Assembly: GCF_000247815.1 (NCBI RefSeq)
Contig: NW_004775929.1
Location: 167,861-231,860 of the forward strand
Direction: 5' to 3'
Source: Ficedula albicollis
Taxonomy: Eukaryota > Chordata > Aves > Passeriformes > Muscicapidae
DNA length: 64,000 nt
How positions within the stretch are numbered: position 1 is the stretch's first letter; each line of letters begins with the position of its first letter. The notes beneath the pieces were generated by a model. It had not been told where the DNA came from. It saw only the letters and a program-made list of their open reading frames with translations, and made no database searches. The translations under genes were made by a program, and so were the position numbers. Positions 1-13,378 of this stretch are shown here, in pieces.

Positions 1-3000
1 ATAAATTTGTATGCAGATTTTAGTGTACTTTTTAAAATTCTAAGGTCAGCTGCAAGCAAGCTAGATATAAAATATCAAAAGTATCTTCCTGTAAAAAAAA
101 TCCAACATGCAACCTTGTTGGGAGAAAGAAGGATTCAGTTTCAGGAAAGAAACCTTGCAGTAATTTTTTTTTTATTTTAGCAGGTGTCACCCTGGACCTC
201 TCTGAAACAAGGTGGTGAAAATGTAGGATCTAATTTACACGTTGTAAATGAGATGGAAGGAAGCACTTTACCATAAAGGTAACCATAATTCCCCACAGCT
301 GCTCAAGAACAAACCTCACAGATTCTTTATATAGATTCTTAGTCTTGCTGCTGCTCAGAAAATCACAAATTTCAGCTTGATATTCTTTTCTTCTTAAAAT
401 AAAATTACAGAAAATTGACATTATCTCAGACCGCAATTTAATAATTGCCATAATAAATATCCAATTTTGGTTGCCAGAGGGTGTTTATTGATCTCTTGTG
501 ATACACTGCAGTCTACTCTTTTTTTTTGTGCATCTTTTAACGCTCAAAGTACCCTTGAATGATAGTACTGAAGCACATGCCCTTGTTAATGAGCTTCCAG
601 GTAAGAGTAAATTTGCAGATGTAACTGAAACCTTGTTAGATTGTAAGGAAAGAATAAACGTGTTACCCCAGGAGGCAAAAGTGCAAACTCTCCCACCCCC
701 TGCAAGGCACCCCAACACACCAGGTGTCTGATGGAGTGAGCAAATTGACCATTAAACAGTTGTCCCAATTATTTCTCTATGGCTCTAATAACCACAGAAA
801 AATTATTAACCTCCACTGATTTTTCAAGAAGTGCACATAGTTCTAATTAAACAAATATTTCATTTTCCAAGTTCTTGTCAAGAGAGGACACAGTTCACAG
901 CAATCACTGGGTTTAATCATCTCATCCATGATTCCTGCTCTGAGCAGCAGTAACAATTAGATAATTTCTGTTTTGTTATTCCTTTTTTTTGTACACTGTT
1001 TTCTGAAGCATGAGAAACTGACAGCCTAACTGTGCAGAATGGTGTTTATCAGGAGAAGATCCTCTTTGTCCAGATTCTCTAAAGTAGTTTCCTATGTAGG
1101 CCAATTTTCTTTAAAGCTATTTTAGAAGTCCTTGGAAGTCAGGGAAACTTCCCGCTTTCTTCCCAAAGTGATTTTCTTAAACATTTGCATTCTCTGAGTA
1201 ACAATTGAAACCTTAAGGAAAATTTTAGTTAAATATTTACAATAATTCAACTTTGAGCAGGATAGGACTTGTTTTCTATTCATATTTCTTTAGGTCCAAA
1301 TTGTTATTTCTCTCTCCTTTCCCCTTTTTTTGTTTCCAATTTATTTATGATAAAAAAGGTACACATTGTTAACACATGCCTATCCTTAGTGTATTCCTGC
1401 GAGCTGTTTAAACCTGTATAAGTCTGCTTGGTTTGAAGAATTGAATTAAATTGATTTAAATACAGGCTGTGTATTTAAATACACTCCATTGCAATGAGGC
1501 TCTTTCAGGAATCTTGAGAAGCAATTTAGTAGACCCCAGATGTGTGCTAATGAGAAATTAAGGGTAAAGGAAAGTAGGAATTCCATTAAAGGTTTCTTAG
1601 AACATGGCAGCTCACACTGTACAAACTGTGATAATTATCTCAGAAAGATCTGAATGACCTTGATTGTTTGTTAGCAGGAAGAATAAACACACAGCATTTT
1701 GTTATATTGTACTGCTCCTGGTTAAAAATACCACTTAATGTTAAATTTCAAGAATATAAACTTGGTAATGGGACAATGCTTGCTGAGAAAGGTTTTGCCA
1801 ACTGATTTCAGCAGCTAATAAGAATTAAATTTTAATGTGCTAATAAATGTGGCAACGAGCAACTTAGCAAGTAAATAGGCAAAGTAGAGAAAATGTAGTG
1901 TTTTTTTGTTGGAGAGTCTCTCACTCTATGTTTCTGAATACCAGCCCTCACACTTCTGGCTAGCTGGCTTAGCAAAACAACATTAATACATGAATAAACA
2001 AAAGAAACTTTAGGATGACTCTAAGATTGTTTTCTTATGATTTTGGCATGGACAATTTTTGTTAATCCTCACTGAGCGAAATGTGCCTGTTTATTTTTTA
2101 TATAGTAAAATTGTATTATTCCATAAAAATTCTGATTTACAATATATACAAGAGGCTGTGTTTGTCCAATAATATCAAAATATGTTCCTTCCCAGGGAAA
2201 AGTCCTGGTAGACACTGAGGTTCACCCTAGTTATGTCTGGGAAGAGACTCTGCAAGAGAGAAATTTTCAAAATTGGGTAACACCATAGTCAGAGCTTCTT
2301 CAGAGCAAGTAAAGAACAAGTACAGAAACACTGCTGCAAGAAAGCCTACAGTTAAATTTGAGCAGAATTTAATCACTTCTAGGTATTACCTATTACAAAT
2401 ATTTTGTAACTTTCTTTGGCAATTCAGTCAACTTAGGAAAAAAACCCAAAAAGCTTTAGGCTTTCAGTCAGCAAAATCTCCCTTTGATTATTTATATTTG
2501 AAGAAAGCTTTCTGAATCTTAAAAATTGCCTTATGATGGCTAGGTCTCAAAAAAAAAAAAATACATGTGTAGGAAGCACAGAGGTGCAATAGCTTACATG
2601 CCTAATGTTGTGCTGTCAAGTGAGTATTACCAAGAACAACCCTTTGGCCATTTAGAGGGTGGAGGAAATGCTTCAAAGGCAGGGTAATGGCTGTCAGGCT
2701 GGGTGCAATATTATCAGAATATGAAACTGCAGCAGCAGTCATGGTCTTACCAGCATGGAGCTAGGGCAAGTTCCTCTCAGTTTCCTGGGAAGTGAATTAT
2801 GTCTCTTTTCCACCCCCCTGCCCCCACTGGCCCCAGCTCCTGCAGATGACAGCGTGAGTGAATATGAAAATCCTACAATACAGGTTCAAAATTCACCCCA
2901 CGTTTCTTCTGAGAGGATATGCATTTGATAAACTACTACAACAAATGGTTGGATTTTTGTTTATTCTGGTTTCTCTTTCCTTTTGCCCCCACTTTAGCAG

Positions 3001-3734
3001 CTTTACCTGTGCCAGGGCTGCACATTCTTGTAGATTGATTATCTCCATGACACACCAGCACATCTGTTCCCTCCCTTTCTCTTAATTTCAGCTCAAGTGA
3101 GCGAGGAGAGCACTTTAATTCCAGCAGCAATCTAGTTTTAATTGTTGTGGAAAAGTTTATTTTTTATCCCCTCTTATGATCCTCCTCATGCTCTATTCTT
3201 ACTCTCACATGTGAAGATTTATGAGGGGCTTTGGAGTCTGCCTGGTTCCACCATGCTCCATCACCTGTTGAAGGTGGGGCTGTCTGATAGGGCATGATGT
3301 ATGTTTGTATTGAAAACCCAGCAGCTGCACTCAGACAGATAAAAAGAGGAAGTTTTAGCTAAGAATCAATATGAAAATGCAAGGGGAAAGAAAAAAAAAA
3401 AATCTTGTTACTGCTTTTGTGTCCCTAATAGCTCCTTTGCTCTATCCTTTCTTTAACTCCTGAGAAGCTCTACTGTGAGGTGTTAGCATATCCCTGACTG
3501 TATTGATTCTATGAGAATCTTGAATATTTCCCTCCCCCTTTATCCACTGTGCATGGGAAATCTTGTTCAATTGCTTTGTGTAGGAAGGAGCTGTTTTTCT
3601 CCACAAGGAGGTGATTTTCCAAATTTTATTCAGGAGTTTTCTCGCAGTAAGTTTCATTTGTTATGGGTCAGTTTTGAGGTGACAAAACGAATGATAAATA
3701 AGTTAAAAATAAAATGTTTCTGCAGCTAAGCCCT
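1..3734. other. AT-rich noncoding DNA, no gene recognised
   Basis: This stretch is typical AT-rich vertebrate noncoding sequence with short A and T runs. Open frames are all under about 80 codons and none resembles a known protein. A short inverted repeat lies at 1454-1463 and 1471-1480 (a 10-bp perfect arm with a 7-nt loop, pairing atttaaatac with gtatttaaat). I see no transposon end, CpG island or RNA gene. Confidence 0.6.
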
Positions 3735-3889
3735 GGTTACTCAGCAGATTGGTGACACAGTGTGAGGTGTGAGGGAGGTATGACCTGGATGCAGGAGGGC
3801 TTGAGTACAAGTGGTTACTCAGCAGATTGGTGACACAATGTGAGGTGTGAGGGAGGTATGACCTGGATGCAGGAGGGCTTGAGTACAAG
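3735..3889. repeat. Two-copy tandem duplication, 78-bp period
   Basis: The unit beginning ggttactcagcagattgg occurs at 3735 and again at 3813. The copies abut directly and I see a single base difference (cacagtg against cacaatg). The sequence is unrelated to any repeat family I recognise. The open frame on the minus strand across it simply repeats because 78 is divisible by three. It is either a recent local duplication or an assembly duplication. Confidence 0.9.
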
Positions 3890-4039
3890 CCTCACTAACC
3901 AGATTTGAGAGAAATGTTGGTATTAATAATTTTTAATACTGTTAATAAGTGCTGATTTATTTTCTTATTTTTGTTGACTTAGTCAACAAAAACGGTGTGC
4001 AAGGGGTCTGTAAAACATGGTATTAGGAAATTCTTAAGA

Positions 4040-5310
4040 GAACTGTCTCAACCAATTTTTGTTCCATTCAAGGACAAGAACTGGTAAATATCTGCAAAGA
4101 GACAAGTGGAGACCCACAAAAAGTCAATGAGACATCATTTGTGAGAATTAGTGATGATGGTCTTAAAAGCTTCATCACTCTGTTTAAACACACTTAAAAA
4201 AAGGAGAGTTTTAATCTGAAGGAGCTTGATGTTTCTGGAGTACATGAGAAAGGACTTGAGAGGCAGAAGAAGAGAAGAGATTTTAGAACAGTCTGTCTCT
4301 GCTGGGCATTGAAATCTGTTATCAAGAGTAGGTTGCAGGCCATAATCAATAGCAGGAGAAAATAAGCAGTACAGAACCTTGAATATCAGAGCAGGTTCAC
4401 CAGTAGAAACTGAGCTGAGAAATAAAACTGAAATTCCAAGCAGCACTAGAGGATATTCAATCAACTTAAAAGCAAAAGGAAATGAGATGGTAATTGAAAT
4501 GGCACAGGAATTATCTGCTTGATAGAGTCTATTTGGATTTCCAAAAAGACTTTACACAGAGCCCTTGATCAAAGACTTTAGGAAAACTAAGAAGCCTCAG
4601 TGTAAAAAAGCAGGTCCATGAATAGATGGGTAAATGCTAAAAAGGTAAGAAACAAAGTGCAGGGAGAAATAACCAGTTCTTTCAGCAGAGAGAGGTCATC
4701 TGAGTTCTGCAGAGCCCTGCACTGTAAGATTTTTATACTTTTAATAAATTACCTGGAAAAGCAGAGGAGCAGTAAAGAAACCAAATTTTGTGATGGTATT
4801 AAGTTAGCTGGAAATGTGAAGACAGGGCATAGCATGAAACATTATAGGAAAACCTTATAAAGCAGTGTGACTGGTAATAAAGTGTCTGGTAATTCCATGC
4901 ACATAAATATAAAGAACTGTGAATGGTGACAAAGACACCTAATTTCACATACAAAAAGAGAGTTGTTACTGCTTGATAGCAATATTTGGGGATTATGATA
5001 GATAGCTCCATGAATGCTAAAGCAATGATGAGGGGAAAACAAATCTAGTGCTAAGAGTTATTAGGAAAGGAACAGAGAACAAAGCAGCATCACTTGGCAT
5101 TAGAGAAATGGGATGGGCTTACAAATCCAATACACATTGACCTGGAGCACATAGAAGAACCTGAAAAGTTTTTATAGCTGGTGACCAGAATGATTAAATG
5201 TTCATTTTCAGGCAATGGCTGGGTAGCCTAGGGCTCTCTAATCTGAAAAATTACCAAATGCAGAGAGATTTGTCCAGTCCATAAAAGTTTGTGTGGCACT
5301 GAGAAAGCTG
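4040..5310 (+). mobile_element. Ancient CR1-type LINE fragment, reverse-transcriptase region, heavily decayed
   Basis: The order of recognisable phrases follows the 3' half of old amniote CR1 elements in the plus orientation. A stretch around 4535-4600 corresponds to the end of an RT palm motif (a decayed DFxKAF-like phrase). Around 4650-4800 is the region that normally encodes the GVPQGS and FADD motifs. Around 5040-5080 and 5170-5320 are later phrases (gttattaggaaaggaacagag; gaccagaatgattaaat; gtccataaaagtttgtgtgg). All frames are broken by stops and indels, so no protein is made. The 5' boundary is uncertain; 4480-5310 is the best supported part. A 109-codon minus-strand open frame inside it (4135-4464) is chance. 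Recognition is from memory of CR1 consensus phrasing, not an alignment. Confidence 0.65.
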
Positions 5311-5604
5311 TGTATGATTTGACCATTTTGTCCACTCCAGGTGCCATCTGACCCAGTGTGCTCCCAACAGGAGCCAGTAGAAGAAAATTAGGGTAGGCCA
5401 TAAGAAAAAGCCAAACATAATGAGGTTAATTTTGCAGTCCCCAGACCTGCAGCTGCAAATCTGGAGCCAGAGATGACATCTGTGTGGTTCAAAACACTGT
5501 AGGAGAGAAGAAAAGGTAGAAGGAAGTGAGGGAAAAAATACTTTCTCACTTGAATAATTTTAAATAACCAGATGAACAAATCCCTTTGTTCCAATAGATT
5601 CCAC
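5311..5604. other. Noncoding DNA between CR1 fossil and poly-G site
   Basis: No gene or repeat end is recognised. The first part may still be decayed CR1 3' sequence, since the phrase near 5345-5400 could be the segment that normally follows the RT region, but similarity is too weak to extend the call. Confidence 0.4.
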
Positions 5605-5682
5605 TTCTTAAAAAAAAAAAAAAAAAAAAGGGGGGGGGGGGGGGGGGGGGGGGGGGTTCTTAAAAAAAAAAAAAAAAAAAAA
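5605..5682. other. Poly-G tract (27 nt) between duplicated poly-A flanks, probable assembly artefact
   Basis: The sequence ttctt followed by 20 A (5605-5629) is followed by 27 G (5630-5656) and then ttctt plus 21 A again (5657-5682). The same unique-plus-homopolymer junction therefore appears on both sides of the G block. This is what failed gap closure at one poly-A tract would give: the flank is read twice and joined through uninformative G calls. Confidence 0.85.
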
Positions 5683-7034
5683 GGAAATATGCATAATTTA
5701 GTAAAAGTATTGAAGCATGTATAATTTGTTTCAGAGTAATGAGAATTTTTACTGCATAGACCAGAGGAGAATTCACTCTATGGCAGGAATGTGAAGGAGG
5801 AAAAAGCGTTGCAAAACTTTGGCTGAGTTTGAGGATACCCTTCAGAGCCTTCAAATTTTTTGTTCTTTTTGGGGCACATGTGAAGGTTGCTTTCAGCAAA
5901 ACGAGCTTTTCCATGGAAGGACGGCCTTTTGTTTTTATGGGATAAATTTCTGCAGCCAATATAAATATCCTTCCTTCTTTCTGGCCCTCACTTTGACCCA
6001 GACTTATTCAAGATGCACTTGATCAACAAACACAATAAATGCAAAAAATCCTGAATATATTGCGTGATCCCTACAATTTATCTTTTAATGACTTTAAGAA
6101 TGATGTTCCAAGGAAATCAGTGTTCTGGATTGTTAAAACCTGCTAAATTTATCTGCAAAAAATTCACCATGGCTTTTCCACTGAGACCTTACCTGTGTTT
6201 CTTTCCACAAGGAAAATATGTATATTTAATTTGTTATAATTTTATTATGAGCCTAAAATGTGTCTGCAAGCATAATGGCTCCACTTAGACATCCACAATT
6301 CATATAAGTTACCACATATCTCCATTCTACATAGAAGCACAAATCTCACAGTCTCAAATGCTTTTAGAAATGCATCCCTTTAATATTATTTTGAGCAAAT
6401 AAAACTTAATTTCAAATTATTGAACCTACATGCACTGTAAAAATATGAGATGAGATCTCATATATTTGTAATTCTAGCAGTTTTGGTTTGCTAATTTGAG
6501 TTTCCTGGCCAAACACCAGTGCACCCACTAGAAATTATTTACTAATTTCCTGCTCTGAGATATGGATTAGGAAGAAGAAGGCAAAACATACTCAAAACTT
6601 AAAAGCTTATAAAAAAAATTTTATTAACAAAATTAAAAGAAAACTTAAAATCAGAATAAACATTCAGAACACTTCTCCTCCCCCCAGACCCTCTTTTCCT
6701 TCCCACTGACAACATAAAGAGACAAAACCTGGACCTTCCAGTCAGTTTACCGCCTCTAAAATAATCTTTCTTCAGTCTGCTTAGGGAGAGGAGGCTGTCT
6801 TGCCGTGCCATGGAGACTTCTTCAAAAGAGACAGTTCTCTCCTGGCGTTTCATTTCCACCAGTAGCCCTGCCTGGGAATCTGCAATCGTGAAGTCCCTCC
6901 CATCCCTTGAGCCTTCCCACAGCTATGTTCATGGGCCATGTCAACTTATTGGGGTACTATTTTAAGGATGAGCTGTTCTAGCACAAAAACATCCATCTTT
7001 GGGAACAGAGGTTTTCTTCTTTTATTCCTGGGGT
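5683..7034. other. AT-rich noncoding DNA
   Basis: No gene is recognised. A 9-bp perfect inverted repeat with a 3-nt loop (atatgagat / atctcatat) lies at about 6443-6463. Open frames on both strands are below 100 codons and unlike any family I know. Confidence 0.55.
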
Positions 7035-7418
7035 GAAGTTCCTAATCTCTCCCTGTTTAAATTCTCATTGGATCATAGCAACATCTATTTGCTTCAATAC
7101 TGGTGCCTTGGCTCACAGTTGTGTTAGAATGCTGCATCCTCCCAATGTATTTCCATGAGTTCCAGGGAAAAAACAAAGTCTGATATATCAAATATATCTT
7201 CACCATAGCCTCACAAAAAAGGATTTGAAGTTCCTAATCTCTCCCTCTTTAAATTCTCATTGGATCATAGCAACATCTATTTGCTTCAATACTGGTGCCT
7301 TGGCTCACAGTTGTGTTAGAATGCTGCATCCTCCCAATGTATTTCCATGAGTTCCAGGGAAAAAACAAAGTCTGATATATCAAATATATCTTCACCATAG
7401 CCTCACAAAAAAAGATTT
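7035..7418. repeat. Two-copy tandem duplication, 192-bp period
   Basis: The 192-bp unit starting gaagttcctaatctctccct begins at 7035 and recurs at 7227. The copies abut exactly and differ at only two or three positions (for example ctgttt against ctcttt). No transposon hallmark flanks the unit. Confidence 0.9.
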
Positions 7419-8001
7419 CAGCCTAAGACTAAGGCATCTCCTGAATCTTCTCCCATCTAGAATTTGATGCCTTCATCACTGATTTGAGTCCCATGTTGTT
7501 GTCTCTACGTGCCTTCACCCTGTCTTTTTTCTGATTTGGGAGATAATTGATGATCGTAAGTTCATTTGTTCTCAAGCTTTATCAACTGAAACACTTTTTA
7601 TAGAGTCTGACAGTGTTGAAAAATTGATCTCATCCAGGGTCTGGATCGGAGAGATCGCTCTTCGTGCCTCTCACAGGGTAACACAGGAAGCAGGGATTGT
7701 GATCTGGAGAAGGAGAGTTTAATACAGACACTCAAAAATTCGTTAAAAACTGCACCAGACTAAGAATTGTTGTTTATGTTTCAGTTTAAAAAGTCTTTAA
7801 TTACACATTATCCTGAGGAAAAATTGAGGGGAAGTGGATGCTCTTCACAACCTCCCCAAGGTATGTTCTACCTCTTTGTCTTACTCTTGGGTTATGCTGC
7901 ATTATTTCCTTCTGCTTTTTCACATTTCATGACAGTCTAGAGTCCCCCTGGCCCTTTGTCAAATTGCCTTTTGCTCCACAAACATGCATTGATTTTAAGT
8001 T
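7419..8001. other. Noncoding DNA between two tandem duplications
   Basis: No gene, transposon end or RNA gene is recognised in this interval. Confidence 0.5.
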
Positions 8002-8145
8002 GGGCTTAGTTTGAAATAATTATTGGTTTATGTTTTTAGTCGAACTGTGTTCCAGACCTCTTATCACCTCATTGGGCTTAGTTTGAAATAGTTATTGGTT
8101 TATGTTTTTAGTTGAACTGTGTTCCAGACCTCTTATCACCTCATT
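8002..8145. repeat. Two-copy tandem duplication, 72-bp period
   Basis: The unit gggcttagtttgaaataat begins at 8002 and recurs at 8074. Two substitutions separate the copies (aataat/aatagt and gtcg/gttg). No repeat family is recognised. Confidence 0.9.
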
Positions 8146-11100
8146 TTTAATATATTTTTCTTTAAAGAAAGAATTCAGACTGAGTAGGTCAAGTCCTTCA
8201 GTTTCCACTGAGCTTTCACTTTAGTAAGTGGAATAGCTCTGTACTTCTGAATTTTCATATTGAAAGTTTGTTGGTTTTTTTGGAAGAACCAATTCAGATG
8301 CCCTGAGAGACAAATATGGGATTGCAAAACAGTCCTGGTTAGACCTCTAATGCTTCAAGCATGCTTAATTTCCATTTCTAGGTGATTTAGTCTTGCATCA
8401 GATTCTTCAAAGGAATCCTATTTGATTTTCAGCTTGGACATAGAGATTATATTTCATCTTTATACCATTACTACCCACCGTTTTTGTAAAATAAGGAGAG
8501 CACTACTGATATATGAACATGTTTCAAGGAAATGAGATTTAAAAAAAAAATAAAATGTAGAACTTCTGATCTTTGAATATTTTTCTTGATATTTATACAT
8601 AAAAGCAAGTAATTTAATAAAATAAGCCCTGGCAGGCAAAGCTTATTTTCAATAGCGGTATTCCAAAGCTGGAACTTTAAAAAAGAAGGAGAATGAACAT
8701 AAAGAATTGCCTCTGACAATACTTTTCCAAGTCTCCTTTTAGTGTTCCACCTTCAACTCAGTGCTGATACATGTATTTTAACAATAACAGCAAACCTTTA
8801 CTCTCAGAATGGTATTTTTATTTCTTGGCTCCCCAGTGTGGTTCAAAAAATAAAGATCCTTATAAACTTTAAGATTTGTTGGTTGCATTTTGTCAAGCTG
8901 AAAGGAGTTTAACAGCCCATTCCTGGAAAAAAATGGTGGTGTCAAGGATTCCCAGGGCACATGGAAATAAGAAACTTATTCCATATTTGTCATCCACATC
9001 CCTTCAAATCACTGACTCTTGTTTCTCCAAAATGATGTGAGAGTACAGGGAGAAGATTCAGTGAATTATGTTCAGGTGTTCACTGTGTTAATATCCAAAC
9101 ACAGAACATTATATTTTATTTCCATTGTGTTGGATCTAACCTAAAGCTCTGAAGTAGTTGCAGTAAATAATTTATTTTCCTTTTATCTCTCAAGTACTAA
9201 AAATTTATTTGGAAATGTGATGTACAAATCTTCGTAAACTTAATCTGTGGCTGACATTATCTGGCACTCAAAATCAGAGCAAAAATGTTTATTTCCACTG
9301 AACAGATTGCCCAATCTGAATTGTTACTTACAAGTTTCATAAGAAACTTCCAGAAATGTGGAACCGCTTTCTAATTTAGACAGAAATCTTTACAACCTCC
9401 ATAAATAATATTACTTGCTGTATTGACTTTGAAAAATTCATATTCTCCAAAATTAACCTCCTCTAAACCAACACTGCTGGTAAATAGAATGAAATTTACT
9501 CAAATCCTTAAGTTAGGCTTCAGAAAGAAATAAATTAAGAGTAAATAACATGGGCTAATAGAACTATTAACAGAGAAATTACATTACTGCCACCATTTCC
9601 TTCAGAAGTAAAATATCCCGTGAAGTAGTATCTCCTAGAGGTAGTTGGAAAACTCCCATATTTAAAACTTGCTGAAATAAAATTTCAGTTTTGCTCTAGG
9701 GTTCAAATTTCTTATTAGAAAAGCTTTAATAATTTGCCCAAGGAGATTTGAATATATTTTTATCAGTGTTTATTATTCTTGCAAGACCTCATAGCATTTA
9801 GAAAGGATGTAGTTTAAGGATATATTTGCATTCTACTGATTTCTATGGAAGTTTTGTTGGACTTACAAAGCACACTTTAAACTCTTCGATTAACTGGCAA
9901 GCAGTATCAGAGAAAGTGGAGAGGGTTTTCTTTGCAAAGTTGAGACTTGTTAAAAGAAGCAGAAGTGAGATTTGCAAATTGCAACTTCCATAAAGCTTGA
10001 CATCCACACAGAGAAGGAAAACTTGTTTTGAGCAAAGCAGCGGCAGACCAGACTTAGTTCAGCAAGTCACATTTCTGGAACTTCATGGAAATTTTCGAGC
10101 ATTTTTTAACCCCTTCTGTTAACATTACAAGATCAAAACAATGTCCATGGAATTAGGATTTTTCCTGGGAAGAAAATTAATTTTTGTGAGCCCCGTTCTC
10201 CCTTTCTCTCTCCTTGCTCTGCACCCAGACTGGGTTATTTCTTCAGCTTCTCTCTGTGGTTTATGATTCTAATGCCATGAATTGTCCAGAAGAATATATT
10301 CCTTAGAAAGAAGAACCCCTGCTGACATGAGGGAGGTGAATTTAAAGGAAATGCCACAAACTTGGTAGGGCTGAAATAAAGGCAATATAAATAGGAGAAA
10401 TTAAATGCCAGTTTTCATTTGCATGCCTGCTTCAAAACATCTAAATGCAGCTTATGCAGGGAGGCTTATTTCCTTTATTGTAATTGTCTCCTCTTCCACC
10501 ACTCTGTTATTTTGGATATTTTTCCCTTCATTAATACAAACAAATTGCTAATCAAGTGGCCACCAGCAATCTACTATTATATCATGGAGTCATCAAGCCC
10601 AGGAAAATTGGTTCCCTTGATTGTGTGACATAATCACCTGAAAAACAATCTGAAGGAAGTTTTGTAGTTATCTGTTCCTGTAGCTAAGAAATATATTTCA
10701 TTCAGAGAGAAGAGCTGCACACTTGTTTACTTTCTCAATTTTTATTTTCTAGGATACCCTCTCCATCATTCCCCATTGTCCTCCAGCTTGCTCACAGGCT
10801 TGTGTGCACCTACAAACCCCATTTGCCTCCCTTATTCCCCACAATGGTTATTTTTAAGAGTTAATTAAACCCTGTGAGATCAGGCTTTGCGGGGGTTTAG
10901 CAGAGATGCTCCACACAGAGGAGCTGTTTAGGGAGAAGATGCAGTAGGCGAGTACAGGGAGCTTTCCAATCCCTATTATTCTGCCTATGGAAAGCTCTTG
11001 GAGTGCTTTTATGTTTCTGGTGATATGGTTGTTTACCCTACAGTGCCTGCAGTCCCTGGGCAGTTTGTGGCTGCTGACAAAACAAAGGTTGGGAGCTGGT

Positions 11101-11630
11101 TATATGTGATAACAGGATGGAAGTGAAGAGAAAGGTGATCTGTATTTAGATTTGTTTTGCTGCTGTTTAAGACTCTTCTAATCCTTACTCATAGGAACAG
11201 TGCAAGTATTAGAAATATTTGCTGCATGGTATTTGTTGACTATAGAGAGTTTCTTAATGAAAATATTGTCCAGTAACAATATATCTCACTACATCATTCA
11301 TTTTAGGCTGAAATATCCATTGATCTCAAAAGGGACATTATTTCTTTTCAACCTGTGAATGTTCAGAGTAGGTGTAAGTGATTATGACTTTTAAAGTGGA
11401 ATTCAGAGCTATTTATTTCTGTGATGTCTATAATAAATACCACAACTAAAAGAATATTTTTTCTACAAGTGACAGAAGAGGAAAGTTTGCCTCTCTTCTA
11501 GCCATTTTCTGCAATCAGTACAGAGAATGTTCAGTGAAATTACAGCGATTAATTTACAGACAATTCTTAGCAAACAACACATTTTTAACTCCAGGGACTA
11601 CTATGACAGAAACAGGTCTTCCCTTTAAAT
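8146..11630. other. AT-rich noncoding DNA
   Basis: About 3.5 kb without a supported gene, transposon or array. All open frames are short (82 codons at most) and have no recognisable domain. The sequence is complex and non-repetitive, so conserved regulatory DNA could be present, but nothing here marks it. Confidence 0.55.
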
Positions 11631-12478
11631 TTGTGGTACTGTTTTAACTTTTCAAGAATAAACTAAAATTCTTCTGTCAGAGTAACAAGCATTTGATTAT
11701 CTTCAGCCAGGGAGATTTGCCAGCTGCTCTTTCCCCAGATGTATTTCTTTTCAATTGTCCTTTGAAACTGTTTTAAAAGCAGGGAAAGAAAACCTCAAAA
11801 ATTGCCATAAATGAAATCAATGGCTTTATTCCCTTGTCAGTAGAAATTGGAACATGAATAGTTGGAATCTCTAGGGTAAAATCCAACATTCACTGTAAAA
11901 ACAAAACCATTTTACAATTTAATGTACAATATGGACAGGAGCCATGAGAATTCACTTTTTTTTTTGGTTCTGCAAAGAAAATTAGGAGAAAATTTCAACT
12001 TATTTTTTTTCTCCTTTTTGGTGGAGAATCACTTCTGTGGCAGGGGGGGGAGGGTTGTGGTACTGTTTTAACTTTTCAAGAATAAACTAAAATTCTTCTG
12101 TCAGAGTAACAAGCATTTGATTATCTTCAGCCAGGGAGATTTGCCAGCTGCTCTTTCCCCAGATGTATTTCTTTTCAATTGTCCTTTGAAACTGTTTTAA
12201 AAGCAGGGAAAGAAAACCTCAAAAATTGCCATAAATGAAATCAATGGCTTTATTCCCTTGTCAGTAGAAATTGGAACATGAATAGTTGGAATCTCTAGGG
12301 TAAAATCCAACATTCACTGTAAAAACAAAACCATTTTACAATTTAATGTACAATATGGACAGGAGCCATGAGAATTCACTTTTTTTTTTGGTTCTGCAAA
12401 GAAAATTAGGAGAAAATTTCAACTTATTTTTTTTCTCCTTTTTGGTGGAGAATCACTTCTGTGGCAGGAGGGGAAGGC
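11631..12478. repeat. Two-copy tandem duplication, 424-bp period
   Basis: The unit starting ttgtggtactgttttaac begins at 11631 and recurs at 12055. Copies are nearly identical over the full 424 bp, including a poly-T run and a palindromic context around the internal sequence gagccatgagaattcac. The junction lies beside a G-rich stretch (gcagggggggaggg in copy 1; gcaggaggggaagg in copy 2). It is the longest local duplication in the window. Confidence 0.92.
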
Positions 12479-13378
12479 TCAAGAATAGAGGAGAAAGATT
12501 GTTGAAAAAAAATTTTGGCAAAACTAATAGAAAAACCAATGTGGAGCTGGTGGCCTCAAAGATAGTCTTGTAAGCATAGGACAAACAGGAAATTTATTTT
12601 GGAGAGGCTGCTGTACATTTTACATATTCAACTGGAGTTGAACTAGTTGCTGATTAAATATTGGTATTGCCAACACCTTTGCTGCATCCTTGCTTTACTA
12701 CATATGTGACAAAATCTGAGTTCTTGTTACTGGAAATAGTCCACTTGTCAGAGGAAGGACCACTTACCACAATCCATGAATATTTTTACATGTTTTGAGC
12801 CCCTGTAAATGAAAATTCCAGCTCAAATCTACTTTGATGTTTCTTAAGCAGAGTGGAATAATTGGGGAAAAAAAAATTATTCATGAACAGTTCTTTATTC
12901 ATAACATCTCTGGATCTTACTGATGCTAGCATTCAAAGTAAATATTAGGGTGGAGATGTTAAAATTTATGTTCATAAATGTTTGCCTTTCTGAGGAAAGT
13001 ATCTGAGGTACTCATTATGCAGTCATGAACATTAATGATGGTCCAAATGATACAAGTTTTTAATCTCCATCTGTCAGCTCCTAGTTTCAATGCAGGGCTA
13101 AAAAAGAAATTAAAAAAAAAAAACTGGTGCAGAACATTATTTTGGTGTGAAAAAGAAAATAAATTCCAAGTACAAATTTCCAAACGATAATCAATGATAG
13201 TGTTGCTTCATGTCCTTAATTTCTTTTTAAGGAGAAAGTTTTCCTTAGACACTGAAAATTTAATTTTTTGAAGGTTTAACCTCAAAAGCTAAGTATATAG
13301 TGATCAAAAAGGAAATGTATTTTTGAGAACTAACTTTGTTAATACAGAAATGACGAAATAGTAGAATAAATAACAAGA
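12479..13378. other. AT-rich noncoding DNA
   Basis: No gene or known element is recognised between the 424-bp duplication and the CR1 3' end. Confidence 0.5.

Noticed and set aside
4135..4464. 109-codon minus-strand frame with hydrophobic start
   Set aside because: Antisense to a CR1 fossil; hydrophobic residues reflect composition.
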